Below the pieces are notes generated by a model. It saw only the letters and a program-made list of their open reading frames with translations. It was not told the DNA's origin and did not search any database. From assembly GCA_020216625.1 (NCBI GenBank), contig JAIUYB010000197.1, positions 1 through 5,393 on the forward strand: 5,393 nucleotides of DNA, read 5' to 3'. Positions 1-5,393 of this stretch are shown here, one piece after another. The translations under genes and the position numbers were made by a program. Positions within the stretch are counted from its first letter, which is position 1, and each line of letters begins with the position of its first letter. The stretch comes from Desulfarculus sp. GTDB taxonomy: Bacteria; Desulfobacterota; Desulfarculia; Desulfarculales; Desulfarculaceae.

Positions 1-1
1 A

Positions 2-1057
2 ATGATGTGGGCGGCCCTGCGGGGCTTGGTCCTGGTGGCCCTGGTGATCGTAGCGGCCGGTCTGCCCGGCTGCGGGGTCAAATCACCGCCCCTGGCCTCC
101 ACCATGGTGGCGCCCATGGCGGTGCCAGACCTCAAGGCCCGCGCGGTGGCCGATGGGGTGGAGCTGAGCTTCAGCGTGCCGGGTGAGGAAAATCCCAACT
201 TCTTCATCCACGAGGCCCGTCTTTACTACGGCTATCTGCCCATCACCGGCGATCCCGAATGCCCGCCGTGTCCGCCCCGTCTGCGCGAGTACCGGGTGCT
301 GGACGTGGGCAAGCAGCTCAAGCCGGGCGAGGCCGGCAAGTTCACCTACCTGGATCGACAGGCCCCCATGGACATGACTGCGGTCTACCGGGTGCAACTG
401 GTGGACGCCCGCGGCCGGGCGGGCAAGGAATCCGGCTATGCCCGGGCGGTGCGGGCCGTGGCTCCCCAGGCGCCCCAGGGCCTTCGGGTCGTCCAGGGCG
501 ACGGTCAGGTCAGCCTAACCTGGCAGCCGGTGGAGTTTTTGGCCGATGGCCGTCGGGCCCCGGAGGCCCCGGGCTACATCCTTTACCGCAAAGGTCCAGA
601 CGGCGAACGGGCCCTGAACGAACGCCCCATGACCCAGCCCGAGCTGGTGGACAAGAGCCTGGTTGTGGGCCAGCTCTACCGCTACCGGGTGGCGGCGGTG
701 CGCGCGATCAACGGCTCGCTGGTGGAGGGTCAGCCCGGCCCCTGGGTGGCGGCCAGCGCTCTGGACCAGACCGCGCCCAGCCCGCCCACCGGCCTGGTGG
801 GAGCCAGCTTCGCCGACGGCATTTATCTGCGCTTCACCCCCAGCCCGGAGCCGGACACCGCCGGTTATTTCGTGGAGCGGGCCACGGCCAAGGCCGGCCC
901 CTTTACCCGGATCAACACCAAGCCGTTGGTGGAGAACACCTTCGTGGACAAGGCGGTCAAGCTGGGCTCGGTCTACTACTATCGCGTCTTGGCCGTGGAC
1001 GAGGCCGGCAACCTCGGCCAGCCCAGTCCGGTGGTGGAAGTGAAGCAGCAACCCTAA
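2..1057 (+). CDS. FN3-domain lipoprotein with LptM-like N-terminus
   Basis: Predicted 351-residue lipoprotein of the cell envelope. The N-terminus has a short basic region (R7), a hydrophobic stretch (about residues 9-20) and a lipobox L21-P22-G23-C24, so C24 should be the lipidated first mature residue. The mature start CGVKSPP resembles the CGLKGP start of E. coli LptM (YifL) and related small lipoproteins. After a Pro-rich linker come three fibronectin type III-like domains at about 41-152, 156-253 and 257-348. Each ends in the same kind of strand (AVYRVQLV, YRYRVAAV, YYYRVLAV) followed by a turn. Domain 1 is longer and holds a C87-P-P-C90 motif. FN3 domains usually bind proteins or act as spacers; no catalytic motif is visible. 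It sits 26 bases before lysA, the place occupied by lppL in Pseudomonas. ATG codons occur at 2 and 5; the true start could lie upstream of the window, but the signal peptide fits this start well. Lipoprotein and FN3 calls are firm; function is unknown. Confidence 0.85.
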   Translation: MMWAALRGLVLVALVIVAAGLPGCGVKSPPLASTMVAPMAVPDLKARAVADGVELSFSVPGEENPNFFIHEARLYYGYLPITGDPECPPCPPRLREYRVLDVGKQLKPGEAGKFTYLDRQAPMDMTAVYRVQLVDARGRAGKESGYARAVRAVAPQAPQGLRVVQGDGQVSLTWQPVEFLADGRRAPEAPGYILYRKGPDGERALNERPMTQPELVDKSLVVGQLYRYRVAAVRAINGSLVEGQPGPWVAASALDQTAPSPPTGLVGASFADGIYLRFTPSPEPDTAGYFVERATAKAGPFTRINTKPLVENTFVDKAVKLGSVYYYRVLAVDEAGNLGQPSPVVEVKQQP

Positions 1058-1083
1058 CCCCACGGAACGACACAGCGTGAGTC

Positions 1084-2340
1084 ATGCATCATTTCGCTTA
1101 TATTGACGGTGAGTTGCACGCCGATGAGGTCAGCCTGCGCCAGATCGCGCGCCAGGTTGGCACCCCGGCTTATGTCTACTCCCAGGCCACCCTGACCAGG
1201 CACTTCCGGGCCTTCAGCCAGGCCTTCGCCGGGCTGGACGCCCTGGTCTGCTACGCGGTCAAGGCCAACACCAGCCGGGCCATCATGGCATTGTTCGCCA
1301 GCCTGGGCGGCGGGGCGGACATCGTCAGCGGCGGCGAGCTGTGGCGGGCCATCGCCGCCGGGGTCGACCCGGGGCGCATCGTCTATTCCGGGGTGGGCAA
1401 GACCGAGGCCGAGATGGAGGCCGCCTTGAAGGCCGGCATCCTGATGTTCAACCTGGAGAGCATCGAGGAGATGCAGGTCCTGGATCAGGTGGCCGGCAAC
1501 CTGGGCCTGAAGGCCCCGGTCAGCTTCCGGGTCAATCCGGACGTGGACGCCCAGACCCATCCCAAGATCACCACTGGCCTGGCCAAGAACAAGTTCGGCC
1601 TGGACGTGGAGCTGGCCTTCGCCCAATACCAGGTGCTGGCCGGCATGCCCAACCTGGAGATCAAGGGCGTGAGTTGCCACATCGGCAGCCAGCTCACCGA
1701 CGTGCGCCCTTTTGCCGACGCCCTGGAGCGGGTCTCGGTGCTGGTGGAGCGCCTGCGGGCGGCCGGGATCAAGCTGGAGATCCTGGACCTGGGCGGCGGC
1801 CTGGGCATCACCTACGCCCAGGAGAACCCCCCAGCCCCGGACCAATACGCCGCGGCCCTGGCCGAGCGGGTGCGCCGGCTGGACATGCGCCTGGTGCTGG
1901 AGCCGGGGCGGGTGCTGGTGGGCAACGCCGGCCTGCTCTTGTGCCAGGTCCACTACACCAAGCAGACCCCGGTCAAGCGCTTCGTCATCGTGGACGGGGC
2001 CATGAACGATCTGATCCGGCCAAGCTTCTACGACTCCTACCACGCCATTTGGCCGGTGCGCCAGCAGCCGGGAGTGGAGCCGGTGGTGGCCGACGTGGTG
2101 GGCCCCATCTGCGAGACTGGCGACTACCTGGCCCGGGATCGCGAGCTGCCGCCCTTCCGGCGCGGCGACCTGCTGGCGGTGATGAGCGCCGGGGCCTATG
2201 GCTTCGCCATGAGCAGCAACTACAACTCCCGTCCCCGGGCGGCCGAGGTGCTGGTCAATGGCGACCGTTTCTGCGTGATCCGGGCGCGGGAGACCATTGA
2301 GGACCTGGTCCGGGGCGAGCGCCTGCCGGAGTGGATGTGA
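1084..2340 (+). CDS. lysA: Diaminopimelate decarboxylase
   Basis: PLP-dependent cytosolic enzyme that decarboxylates meso-DAP to L-lysine and CO2, the last step of lysine synthesis. The 418-residue length is normal for the family. Fold type III alanine-racemase-like barrel: PLP-binding lysine K60 in CYAVKAN, H199 in SCHIGSQ, the Gly-rich phosphate-binding loop DLGGGLG (235-241) and EPGR (273-276). C-terminal part: R312 and Y316 in the IRPSFYDSYH stretch, the CETGD motif (343-347) with the active-site Cys and Glu contributed across the dimer, and Y372 in GAYG. All key residues are present. The ATG at 1084 gives the typical LysA opening (MHHFAYIDGEL) and is the obvious start, although its Shine-Dalgarno is weak: only GGAA about 16 bases upstream and GTGAG right next to the start. 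It is followed after one base by dapF. DAP decarboxylase rather than ornithine/arginine or carboxynorspermidine decarboxylase is supported both by sequence and by the dap neighbours. Confidence 0.97.
   Translation: MHHFAYIDGELHADEVSLRQIARQVGTPAYVYSQATLTRHFRAFSQAFAGLDALVCYAVKANTSRAIMALFASLGGGADIVSGGELWRAIAAGVDPGRIVYSGVGKTEAEMEAALKAGILMFNLESIEEMQVLDQVAGNLGLKAPVSFRVNPDVDAQTHPKITTGLAKNKFGLDVELAFAQYQVLAGMPNLEIKGVSCHIGSQLTDVRPFADALERVSVLVERLRAAGIKLEILDLGGGLGITYAQENPPAPDQYAAALAERVRRLDMRLVLEPGRVLVGNAGLLLCQVHYTKQTPVKRFVIVDGAMNDLIRPSFYDSYHAIWPVRQQPGVEPVVADVVGPICETGDYLARDRELPPFRRGDLLAVMSAGAYGFAMSSNYNSRPRAAEVLVNGDRFCVIRARETIEDLVRGERLPEWM
2328..2331 (+). promoter_or_regulatory. Ribosome binding site for dapF, inside lysA
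   Basis: GGAG in the last codons of lysA, 10 bases before the ATG at 2342. This supports 2342 over the in-frame ATGs at 2297 (deep inside lysA) and 2396 (within the conserved first strand). It also implies translational coupling with lysA, whose stop codon ends one base before the dapF start. Confidence 0.55.
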
Positions 2341-2341
2341 G

Positions 2342-3235
2342 ATGACCCGCAAGCTCCAGGCGCTGCAGGCCCTGCACGGCCTGAAGTTCGCAAAGATGAA
2401 CGGCAGCGGCAACGACTTCGTAATGATCGACAATCGCGCCGCTGGCATCGCCCCGGAACTGATGCCGGCCCTGGCCCAGGGGCTCTGCGCCCGGGGTCGT
2501 TCGGTGGGGGCCGATGGCTTGATTATCCTCGAGCCCTCGGATAGAGTTGACCCCCGCCTGGGCCGGGTGGATTTCCGCTGGCATTTCTTCAACGCCGACG
2601 GCTCCAGCGCCGAGATGTGCGGCAACGGCGGGCGTTGCGCGGCCCGCTTCGCCCTTGATCGCGGGCTGGCCGGCCCGGCCATGGTCTTCGACACCATCGC
2701 CGGCCCCATCCGGGCCTGGGTCGATGGCGTAACGGTCAAGCTGGAGATGGTGCCGCCGGGCGGGGCCTACCGCGACCTGGTGCTGGATGGTCCGGCCGGA
2801 CCATTGGAGCTGGCCGGCATCAACACCGGGGTGCCCCACGCGGTGGTGGCGGTGGAGGATCTGGAATCCACCCCGGTGCGCGCGCTGGGGCGTTTTTTGC
2901 GCTACCACCAGCACTTCGCCCCGGCCGGCACCAATGTCAACTTCGTGCGCGGGGCGGACGACGAGCTCTGGGTGCGCACCTACGAGCGCGGGGTGGAGGA
3001 CGAGACCCTGGCCTGCGGAACCGGCGCGGTGGCTTCGGCCCTGATGGCCGGCCAGTGGGGCTGGCTCCAGTCCCCGGTCACGGTGCGGGTGCGCTCCGGC
3101 GAGCGTCTCAAGGTTTATTATGGTGTCGAGGGGGGGCGGTTCACGGAAGTGTTCCTGGAGGGCGCGGCCTCGTATGTCTACGAGGGCGAGCTCAACCGGG
3201 AGGCCTTCGCCTGGATGGCGTTCCAGGCGGGATAG
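2342..3235 (+). CDS. dapF: Diaminopimelate epimerase
   Basis: Cofactor-independent two-base epimerase that interconverts LL-DAP and meso-DAP, supplying both LysA and peptidoglycan synthesis. From the ATG at 2342 it has 297 residues, slightly longer than the usual about 275 because roughly 13 residues precede the canonical first strand (LKFAKMNGSGNDF). The two catalytic cysteines are present: C93 in MCGNGGRC and C225 in LACGTGA. Substrate-binding elements include N24 in GNDF, N84 in FNADGS, N198 in GTNVNF and E215-R216 in YERG. One substrate-contact position differs: the GNPH motif of E. coli and Haemophilus DapF reads GVPH here (163-166), which I recall as common in a non-gammaproteobacterial subgroup. 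The gene starts one base after lysA ends and is followed by a 60-base gap before dapA. Start choice: a longer frame opens at 2297, but that would add 15 residues overlapping lysA with no conservation expected. Confidence 0.96.
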   Translation: MTRKLQALQALHGLKFAKMNGSGNDFVMIDNRAAGIAPELMPALAQGLCARGRSVGADGLIILEPSDRVDPRLGRVDFRWHFFNADGSSAEMCGNGGRCAARFALDRGLAGPAMVFDTIAGPIRAWVDGVTVKLEMVPPGGAYRDLVLDGPAGPLELAGINTGVPHAVVAVEDLESTPVRALGRFLRYHQHFAPAGTNVNFVRGADDELWVRTYERGVEDETLACGTGAVASALMAGQWGWLQSPVTVRVRSGERLKVYYGVEGGRFTEVFLEGAASYVYEGELNREAFAWMAFQAG

Positions 3236-3242
3236 GACCCGG

Positions 3243-3260
3243 CGGCCGCGCGGGCGGCCG
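3243..3260 (+). repeat. GC-rich inverted repeat between dapF and dapA
   Basis: CGGCCGC (3243-3249) and GCGGCCG (3254-3260) are perfect 7-base inverted arms around a 4-base loop. They overlap a second, 10-base palindrome, GCCGGCCGGC (3257-3266), so the two structures are mutually exclusive. There is no U-tract after either, so a classic intrinsic terminator is unlikely. In an RNA the hairpin would sit 35 bases before the dapA start and could protect or pause transcript, but in DNA this GC-rich such palindromes also arise easily by chance. Confidence 0.5.
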
Positions 3261-3282
3261 GCCGGCTGCGGCCCAGATCGGC

Positions 3283-3289
3283 AAAGGAG
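3283..3289 (+). promoter_or_regulatory. Strong ribosome binding site for dapA
   Basis: AAAGGAG, six bases before the ATG at 3296. It is the best Shine-Dalgarno match in the window with its own intergenic position, so dapA can probably initiate independently of dapF translation. It fixes the dapA start. Confidence 0.8.
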
Positions 3290-3295
3290 AAGCTC

Positions 3296-4183
3296 ATGTT
3301 GAGGGGAGCCTTGGTGGCCATCATCACTCCGTTCAAGGACGGCGGGGTGGATGAGCACGGCCTGCGGGAACTCATCGAGTTCCAGATCGCGAACGGAACT
3401 GACGGCATCGTGCCCTGCGGCACCACCGGCGAGAGCGCCACGCTGAGCCACGACGAGCACAAGCGGGTGATCGAGATCACGGTGGAGCAGGTGAACAAAC
3501 GGGTGCCGGTGGTGGCCGGCGCGGGCTCCAACAACACCAAGGAGGCCATCGAGCTGACCCAGCACGCCAAGAAGGCGGGGGCCGACGCGGCGCTGCATAT
3601 CACCCCTTATTACAACAAGCCCACCCAGGAGGGCCTGTTCCGCCATTTCCAGGCCATCAGCCAGGCCAGCGGCGGCTTCCCCCTGGTGCCCTACAACATC
3701 GCCAGCCGCACCGGGGTGAACATCCTGCCGGCCACCATGGCCCGCATCGCCGAGCTGCCCGGGGTGGTGGCGGTCAAGGAGGCCAGCGGCGATCTGACCC
3801 AGATGGCCGAGATCCAGGCCCTCTGCGGTCACAAGCTGGCGGTGCTCTCCGGTGACGACGGCCTGGTGCTGCCGGTGCTGGCCATTGGCGGCAAGGGCGT
3901 GATCAGCGTGGTCAACAACATCGTGCCCAAGGACGTGGCCCGGATGGTGGCCGACTTCCAGGCCGGCCGAATCGCCGAGGCCCAGGCCGCGGCCATGAAA
4001 CTGGTGCCCCTGGTCAAGGCCATGTTCGTGGAGACCAACCCCATCCCGGTCAAGACCGCGGCCTACCTGATGGGGCTGATCCAGAGCGCCGAGCTGCGCC
4101 TGCCGCTGTGCCCCCTGGCTCCGGCTAGCCTGGCGAGCTTGAAGCAGGCCCTGACCGCCTACGGGCTGAAGGTCAAGGAGTAA
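3296..4183 (+). CDS. dapA: 4-Hydroxy-tetrahydrodipicolinate synthase
   Basis: Class I aldolase-type TIM-barrel enzyme that condenses pyruvate with L-aspartate-4-semialdehyde, the committed step to DAP and lysine; cytosolic, usually a homotetramer. The 295-residue length is typical. Visible active-site residues: T43-T44 in CGTTGES, Y105-Y106 in ITPYYNKPTQEG, Y133 in PYN, R138 in the SRTG motif that binds the substrate carboxylate, and Schiff-base lysine K161 in AVKEASGD. These match E. coli DapA residues T44, T45, Y107, Y133, R138 and K161 (one-residue offset in the first part). The set forming the E. coli lysine allosteric site (S48, A49, H53, H56, N80, E84, Y106) also has equivalents here: S47, A48, H52, H55, N79, E83, Y105. 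Feedback inhibition by lysine is therefore predicted. The dapB Shine-Dalgarno lies inside its last codons. A paralogous aldolase (for example KDG aldolase or N-acetylneuraminate lyase) is made unlikely by R138 and the dap context. Confidence 0.97.
   Translation: MLRGALVAIITPFKDGGVDEHGLRELIEFQIANGTDGIVPCGTTGESATLSHDEHKRVIEITVEQVNKRVPVVAGAGSNNTKEAIELTQHAKKAGADAALHITPYYNKPTQEGLFRHFQAISQASGGFPLVPYNIASRTGVNILPATMARIAELPGVVAVKEASGDLTQMAEIQALCGHKLAVLSGDDGLVLPVLAIGGKGVISVVNNIVPKDVARMVADFQAGRIAEAQAAAMKLVPLVKAMFVETNPIPVKTAAYLMGLIQSAELRLPLCPLAPASLASLKQALTAYGLKVKE
4175..4180 (+). promoter_or_regulatory. Ribosome binding site for dapB, inside dapA
   Basis: AAGGAG formed by the last two sense codons of dapA (Lys-Glu), seven bases before the ATG at 4188. 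It favours 4188 over the in-frame ATG at 4197, which would be 16 bases away, and points to coupled translation of dapA and dapB. Confidence 0.75.
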
Positions 4184-4187
4184 ACCC

Positions 4188-4997
4188 ATGATCGGCATGG
4201 CGGTGGCGGGGGTGGCGGGACGCATGGGCGGATTCATCGTGCGCGCCATCGGCCGCCAGGCCGAGGCCGGATTGGCGGGGGGCTTCGAGGCCCCCGGCCA
4301 TCCCGCCATTGGCAAACGCGTCGCCGAGGTCTGCGGCGAGCCCCAGGCCGGCGACCTGCTGGTCGAGGCCGGGGCCGAGGCGGCCTTGGGCTCGGCTCGG
4401 GTGCTGATCGACTTCACCGCTCCGGCCGCCAGCCTGGCCCATCTGGAGCTATGCGCCCGGCTGGGCAAGGCGGCGGTGATCGGCACCACCGGCCTGGATT
4501 CTGGCCAGAAACAGGCCATGGCCGCCCTGGCGGCCCGGGTCCCGGTGGTCTACGCCCCCAACATGAGCGTGGGCATGAACCTGATGTTCAAGCTGGCCGG
4601 GCTGGTGGCCCGGGTGTTGGGGCCGGACTACGCCATGGAGCTGGTGGAGGCCCACCACGACCAGAAAAAGGACGCCCCCAGCGGCAGCGCGCTGCGCCTT
4701 CTGGAGGAGATGGCCGCGGCCCGGGGCTGGAAGCTGGACCAGGTGGCCAAGCACGGCCGCCAGGGCCTGGTGGGCGCGCGGCCCCGGGAGGAGATCGGGG
4801 TCAGCGTGATCCGGGGCGGTGACATCGTGGGCGACCACACCATCTATTTCATCACCCAGGGCGAGCGCCTGGAGCTGACCCACCGCGCCCACACCCGCGA
4901 CACCTTCGCCCAGGGGGCGGTGCGGGCGGCGCTGTGGGTGGCGGATAAAAAGCCCGGCCTCTACGACATGCAGGACGTCCTGGGCTTGAAGGACTAG
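4188..4997 (+). CDS. dapB: 4-Hydroxy-tetrahydrodipicolinate reductase
   Basis: NAD(P)H-dependent cytosolic reductase that converts the DapA product to tetrahydrodipicolinate. It has 269 residues, normal for the family. N-terminal Rossmann domain: GVAGRMG (8-14) dinucleotide loop, DFT (75-77), GTTG (99-102) and APNMSVG (123-129). Acidic E34 in GGFE lies where E. coli DapB has E38, which contacts the adenine ribose, so NADH use is plausible, though many DapB enzymes accept both cofactors. Catalytic/substrate domain: EAHHDQKKDAPSG (154-166), with the proposed acid/base H156, neighbouring H157 and K160 corresponding to E. coli H159, H160 and K163, and the RGGDIVGDH segment (209-217). The family Thr after DAPSG is Ser (S167), a mild change. 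It starts four bases after the dapA stop and ends four bases before the FAH-family gene, consistent with one operon. Confidence 0.96.
   Translation: MIGMAVAGVAGRMGGFIVRAIGRQAEAGLAGGFEAPGHPAIGKRVAEVCGEPQAGDLLVEAGAEAALGSARVLIDFTAPAASLAHLELCARLGKAAVIGTTGLDSGQKQAMAALAARVPVVYAPNMSVGMNLMFKLAGLVARVLGPDYAMELVEAHHDQKKDAPSGSALRLLEEMAAARGWKLDQVAKHGRQGLVGARPREEIGVSVIRGGDIVGDHTIYFITQGERLELTHRAHTRDTFAQGAVRAALWVADKKPGLYDMQDVLGLKD
4988..4993 (+). promoter_or_regulatory. Ribosome binding site for the FAH-family gene, inside dapB
   Basis: GAAGGA in the final codons of dapB (Leu-Lys-Asp), eight bases before the ATG at 5002. It supports that start against a possible GTG at 5044, and mirrors the dapA-dapB arrangement, where the binding site is also inside the upstream gene and the gap is four bases. 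Confidence 0.65.
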
Positions 4998-5001
4998 GCC
5001 A

Positions 5002-5393
5002 ATGTATTGCCAGCGCGAGGATATCTACGCGGCCAAGGGCGTCGTGCGCTTCGCCTCCGACGGGCGGGTGCGCTACGGCCTCTGGGACAAGGGCCAGATC
5101 CGGCTCTACGACGGCTCGCCCTTTGCCGGCGGCAAGCCCGGCCGGGCCACGGTTAAGTTCGGCGAGGTGCGCATCCTGGCCCCCTGCCGGCCCTCCAAGA
5201 TCGTGGCCATCGGCCTGAACTACCGGGCCCACGCCGCGGAGATGAAAAAGCCACTGCCCAGCGATCCCATGATCTTCCTCAAACCCAGCACCGCGGTCAT
5301 CGGGCCGGGCGAGACCATCGTGCGGCCGGTGCACATGAGCCAACGGGTGGATTTCGAGGCCGAGCTGGGGGTGGTCATCGGCCGCGCCTGCCG
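5002..5393 (+). CDS. FAH-family hydrolase/tautomerase, N-terminal part (runs off window)
   Basis: Open frame of 130 codons with no stop before the window end; the opening reads MYCQREDIYAAKG then VVRFASDGRVRYG. Residues about 14-60 look like the small N-terminal domain (DUF2437-type) found before many fumarylacetoacetate hydrolase (FAH) domains. The FAH core begins at about 66 with IVAIGLNYRAHAAEM, then IFLKPSTAVIGPGETI (91-106) and VDFEAELGVVIGR (117-128). E119 and E121 form the E-x-E pair that binds the catalytic divalent metal in this superfamily; H77 is in the usual NYxxHAxE segment. Members include fumarylpyruvate and acylpyruvate hydrolases, 2-hydroxyhepta-2,4-diene-1,7-dioate isomerase, and oxaloacetate decarboxylase/tautomerase enzymes. 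The substrate cannot be told from this portion. It is not a known lysine enzyme, yet starts four bases after dapB with a good binding site. The first ~13 residues are an unusual extension. Family call is firm; specific function is unknown. Confidence 0.9.
   Translation, partial: MYCQREDIYAAKGVVRFASDGRVRYGLWDKGQIRLYDGSPFAGGKPGRATVKFGEVRILAPCRPSKIVAIGLNYRAHAAEMKKPLPSDPMIFLKPSTAVIGPGETIVRPVHMSQRVDFEAELGVVIGRAC

Noticed and set aside
259..1080. 273-codon plus-strand frame inside the lipoprotein gene
   Set aside because: Gly/Pro/Arg-rich frame-shadow of the lipoprotein gene. The lipoprotein frame has a signal peptide, lipobox and repeated FN3 signatures, so it is the real one.
1058..1083. Promoter or riboswitch ahead of lysA
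   Set aside because: The gap is only 26 bases, too short for a lysine riboswitch, and no -35/-10 pair is recognisable.
2297..2341. Upstream ATG start for dapF
   Set aside because: It would overlap lysA by 44 bases and add a Cys/Ser-rich stretch unlike any DapF N-terminus; the ATG at 2342 has a binding site and couples to the lysA stop.
1054..2739. 561-codon open frame on the minus strand
   Set aside because: Antisense shadow of lysA and the start of dapF; low-complexity composition, no motif, no plausible binding site noted.
3243..3273. Intrinsic terminator after dapF
   Set aside because: A stem is present but no run of T follows, and the next gene in the same pathway starts 35 bases later.
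2255..4519. 754-codon open frame on the minus strand
   Set aside because: It lies opposite lysA, dapF, dapA and dapB, all with intact motifs. Its translation is rich in His, Gly, Gln, Arg and Ala with no recognisable domain, as expected for the shadow of GC-rich coding DNA.

Overview
This window is a tightly packed, single-strand block of lysine/meso-diaminopimelate (DAP) biosynthesis genes from a high-GC Gram-negative bacterium. Bases look roughly two-thirds G+C by eye, with strongly G/C-biased third codon positions throughout. Protein style (an FN3 lipoprotein ahead of lysA, a DapF with 'NTGVPH' and 'MCGNGGRC' motifs, a FAH-family gene after dapB) suggests a Desulfobacterota ('deltaproteobacterial') genome, perhaps a high-GC lineage such as Desulfarculaceae. 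That placement is inference; there is no rRNA or other marker here to prove it.

Layout, all on the plus strand: (1) 2-1057, a lipoprotein with an LptM-like 'CGVKSPP' mature N-terminus followed by three fibronectin type III-like domains; (2) 1084-2340, lysA, DAP decarboxylase; (3) 2342-3235, dapF, DAP epimerase; (4) a 60-base gap with a GC-rich inverted repeat; (5) 3296-4183, dapA, dihydrodipicolinate synthase; (6) 4188-4997, dapB, dihydrodipicolinate reductase; (7) 5002-5393, the start of a fumarylacetoacetate hydrolase (FAH)-family gene that runs off the window. Gaps are 26, 1, 60, 4 and 4 bases. Several Shine-Dalgarno sequences lie inside the previous gene, so this is almost certainly one operon. 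No promoter or intrinsic terminator with a U-tract was found; both ends of the transcription unit appear to lie outside the window.

How the genes work together: DapA condenses pyruvate with aspartate semialdehyde, DapB reduces the product to tetrahydrodipicolinate, DapF interconverts LL- and meso-DAP (peptidoglycan precursor), and LysA decarboxylates meso-DAP to L-lysine. The steps from tetrahydrodipicolinate to LL-DAP (dapL, or dapD/dapC/dapE) are not in the window; a dapL just downstream is a reasonable guess. All four enzymes have their catalytic residues and look intact. DapA also has the residue set associated with lysine feedback inhibition in the E. coli enzyme.

The four metabolic genes are ordinary. 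The parts worth a second look are the lipoprotein, which joins an LptM/LppL-type N-terminus to FN3 domains and carries a CPPC motif, and the FAH-family gene translated directly behind dapB. I do not see a convincing undescribed multi-gene system here.
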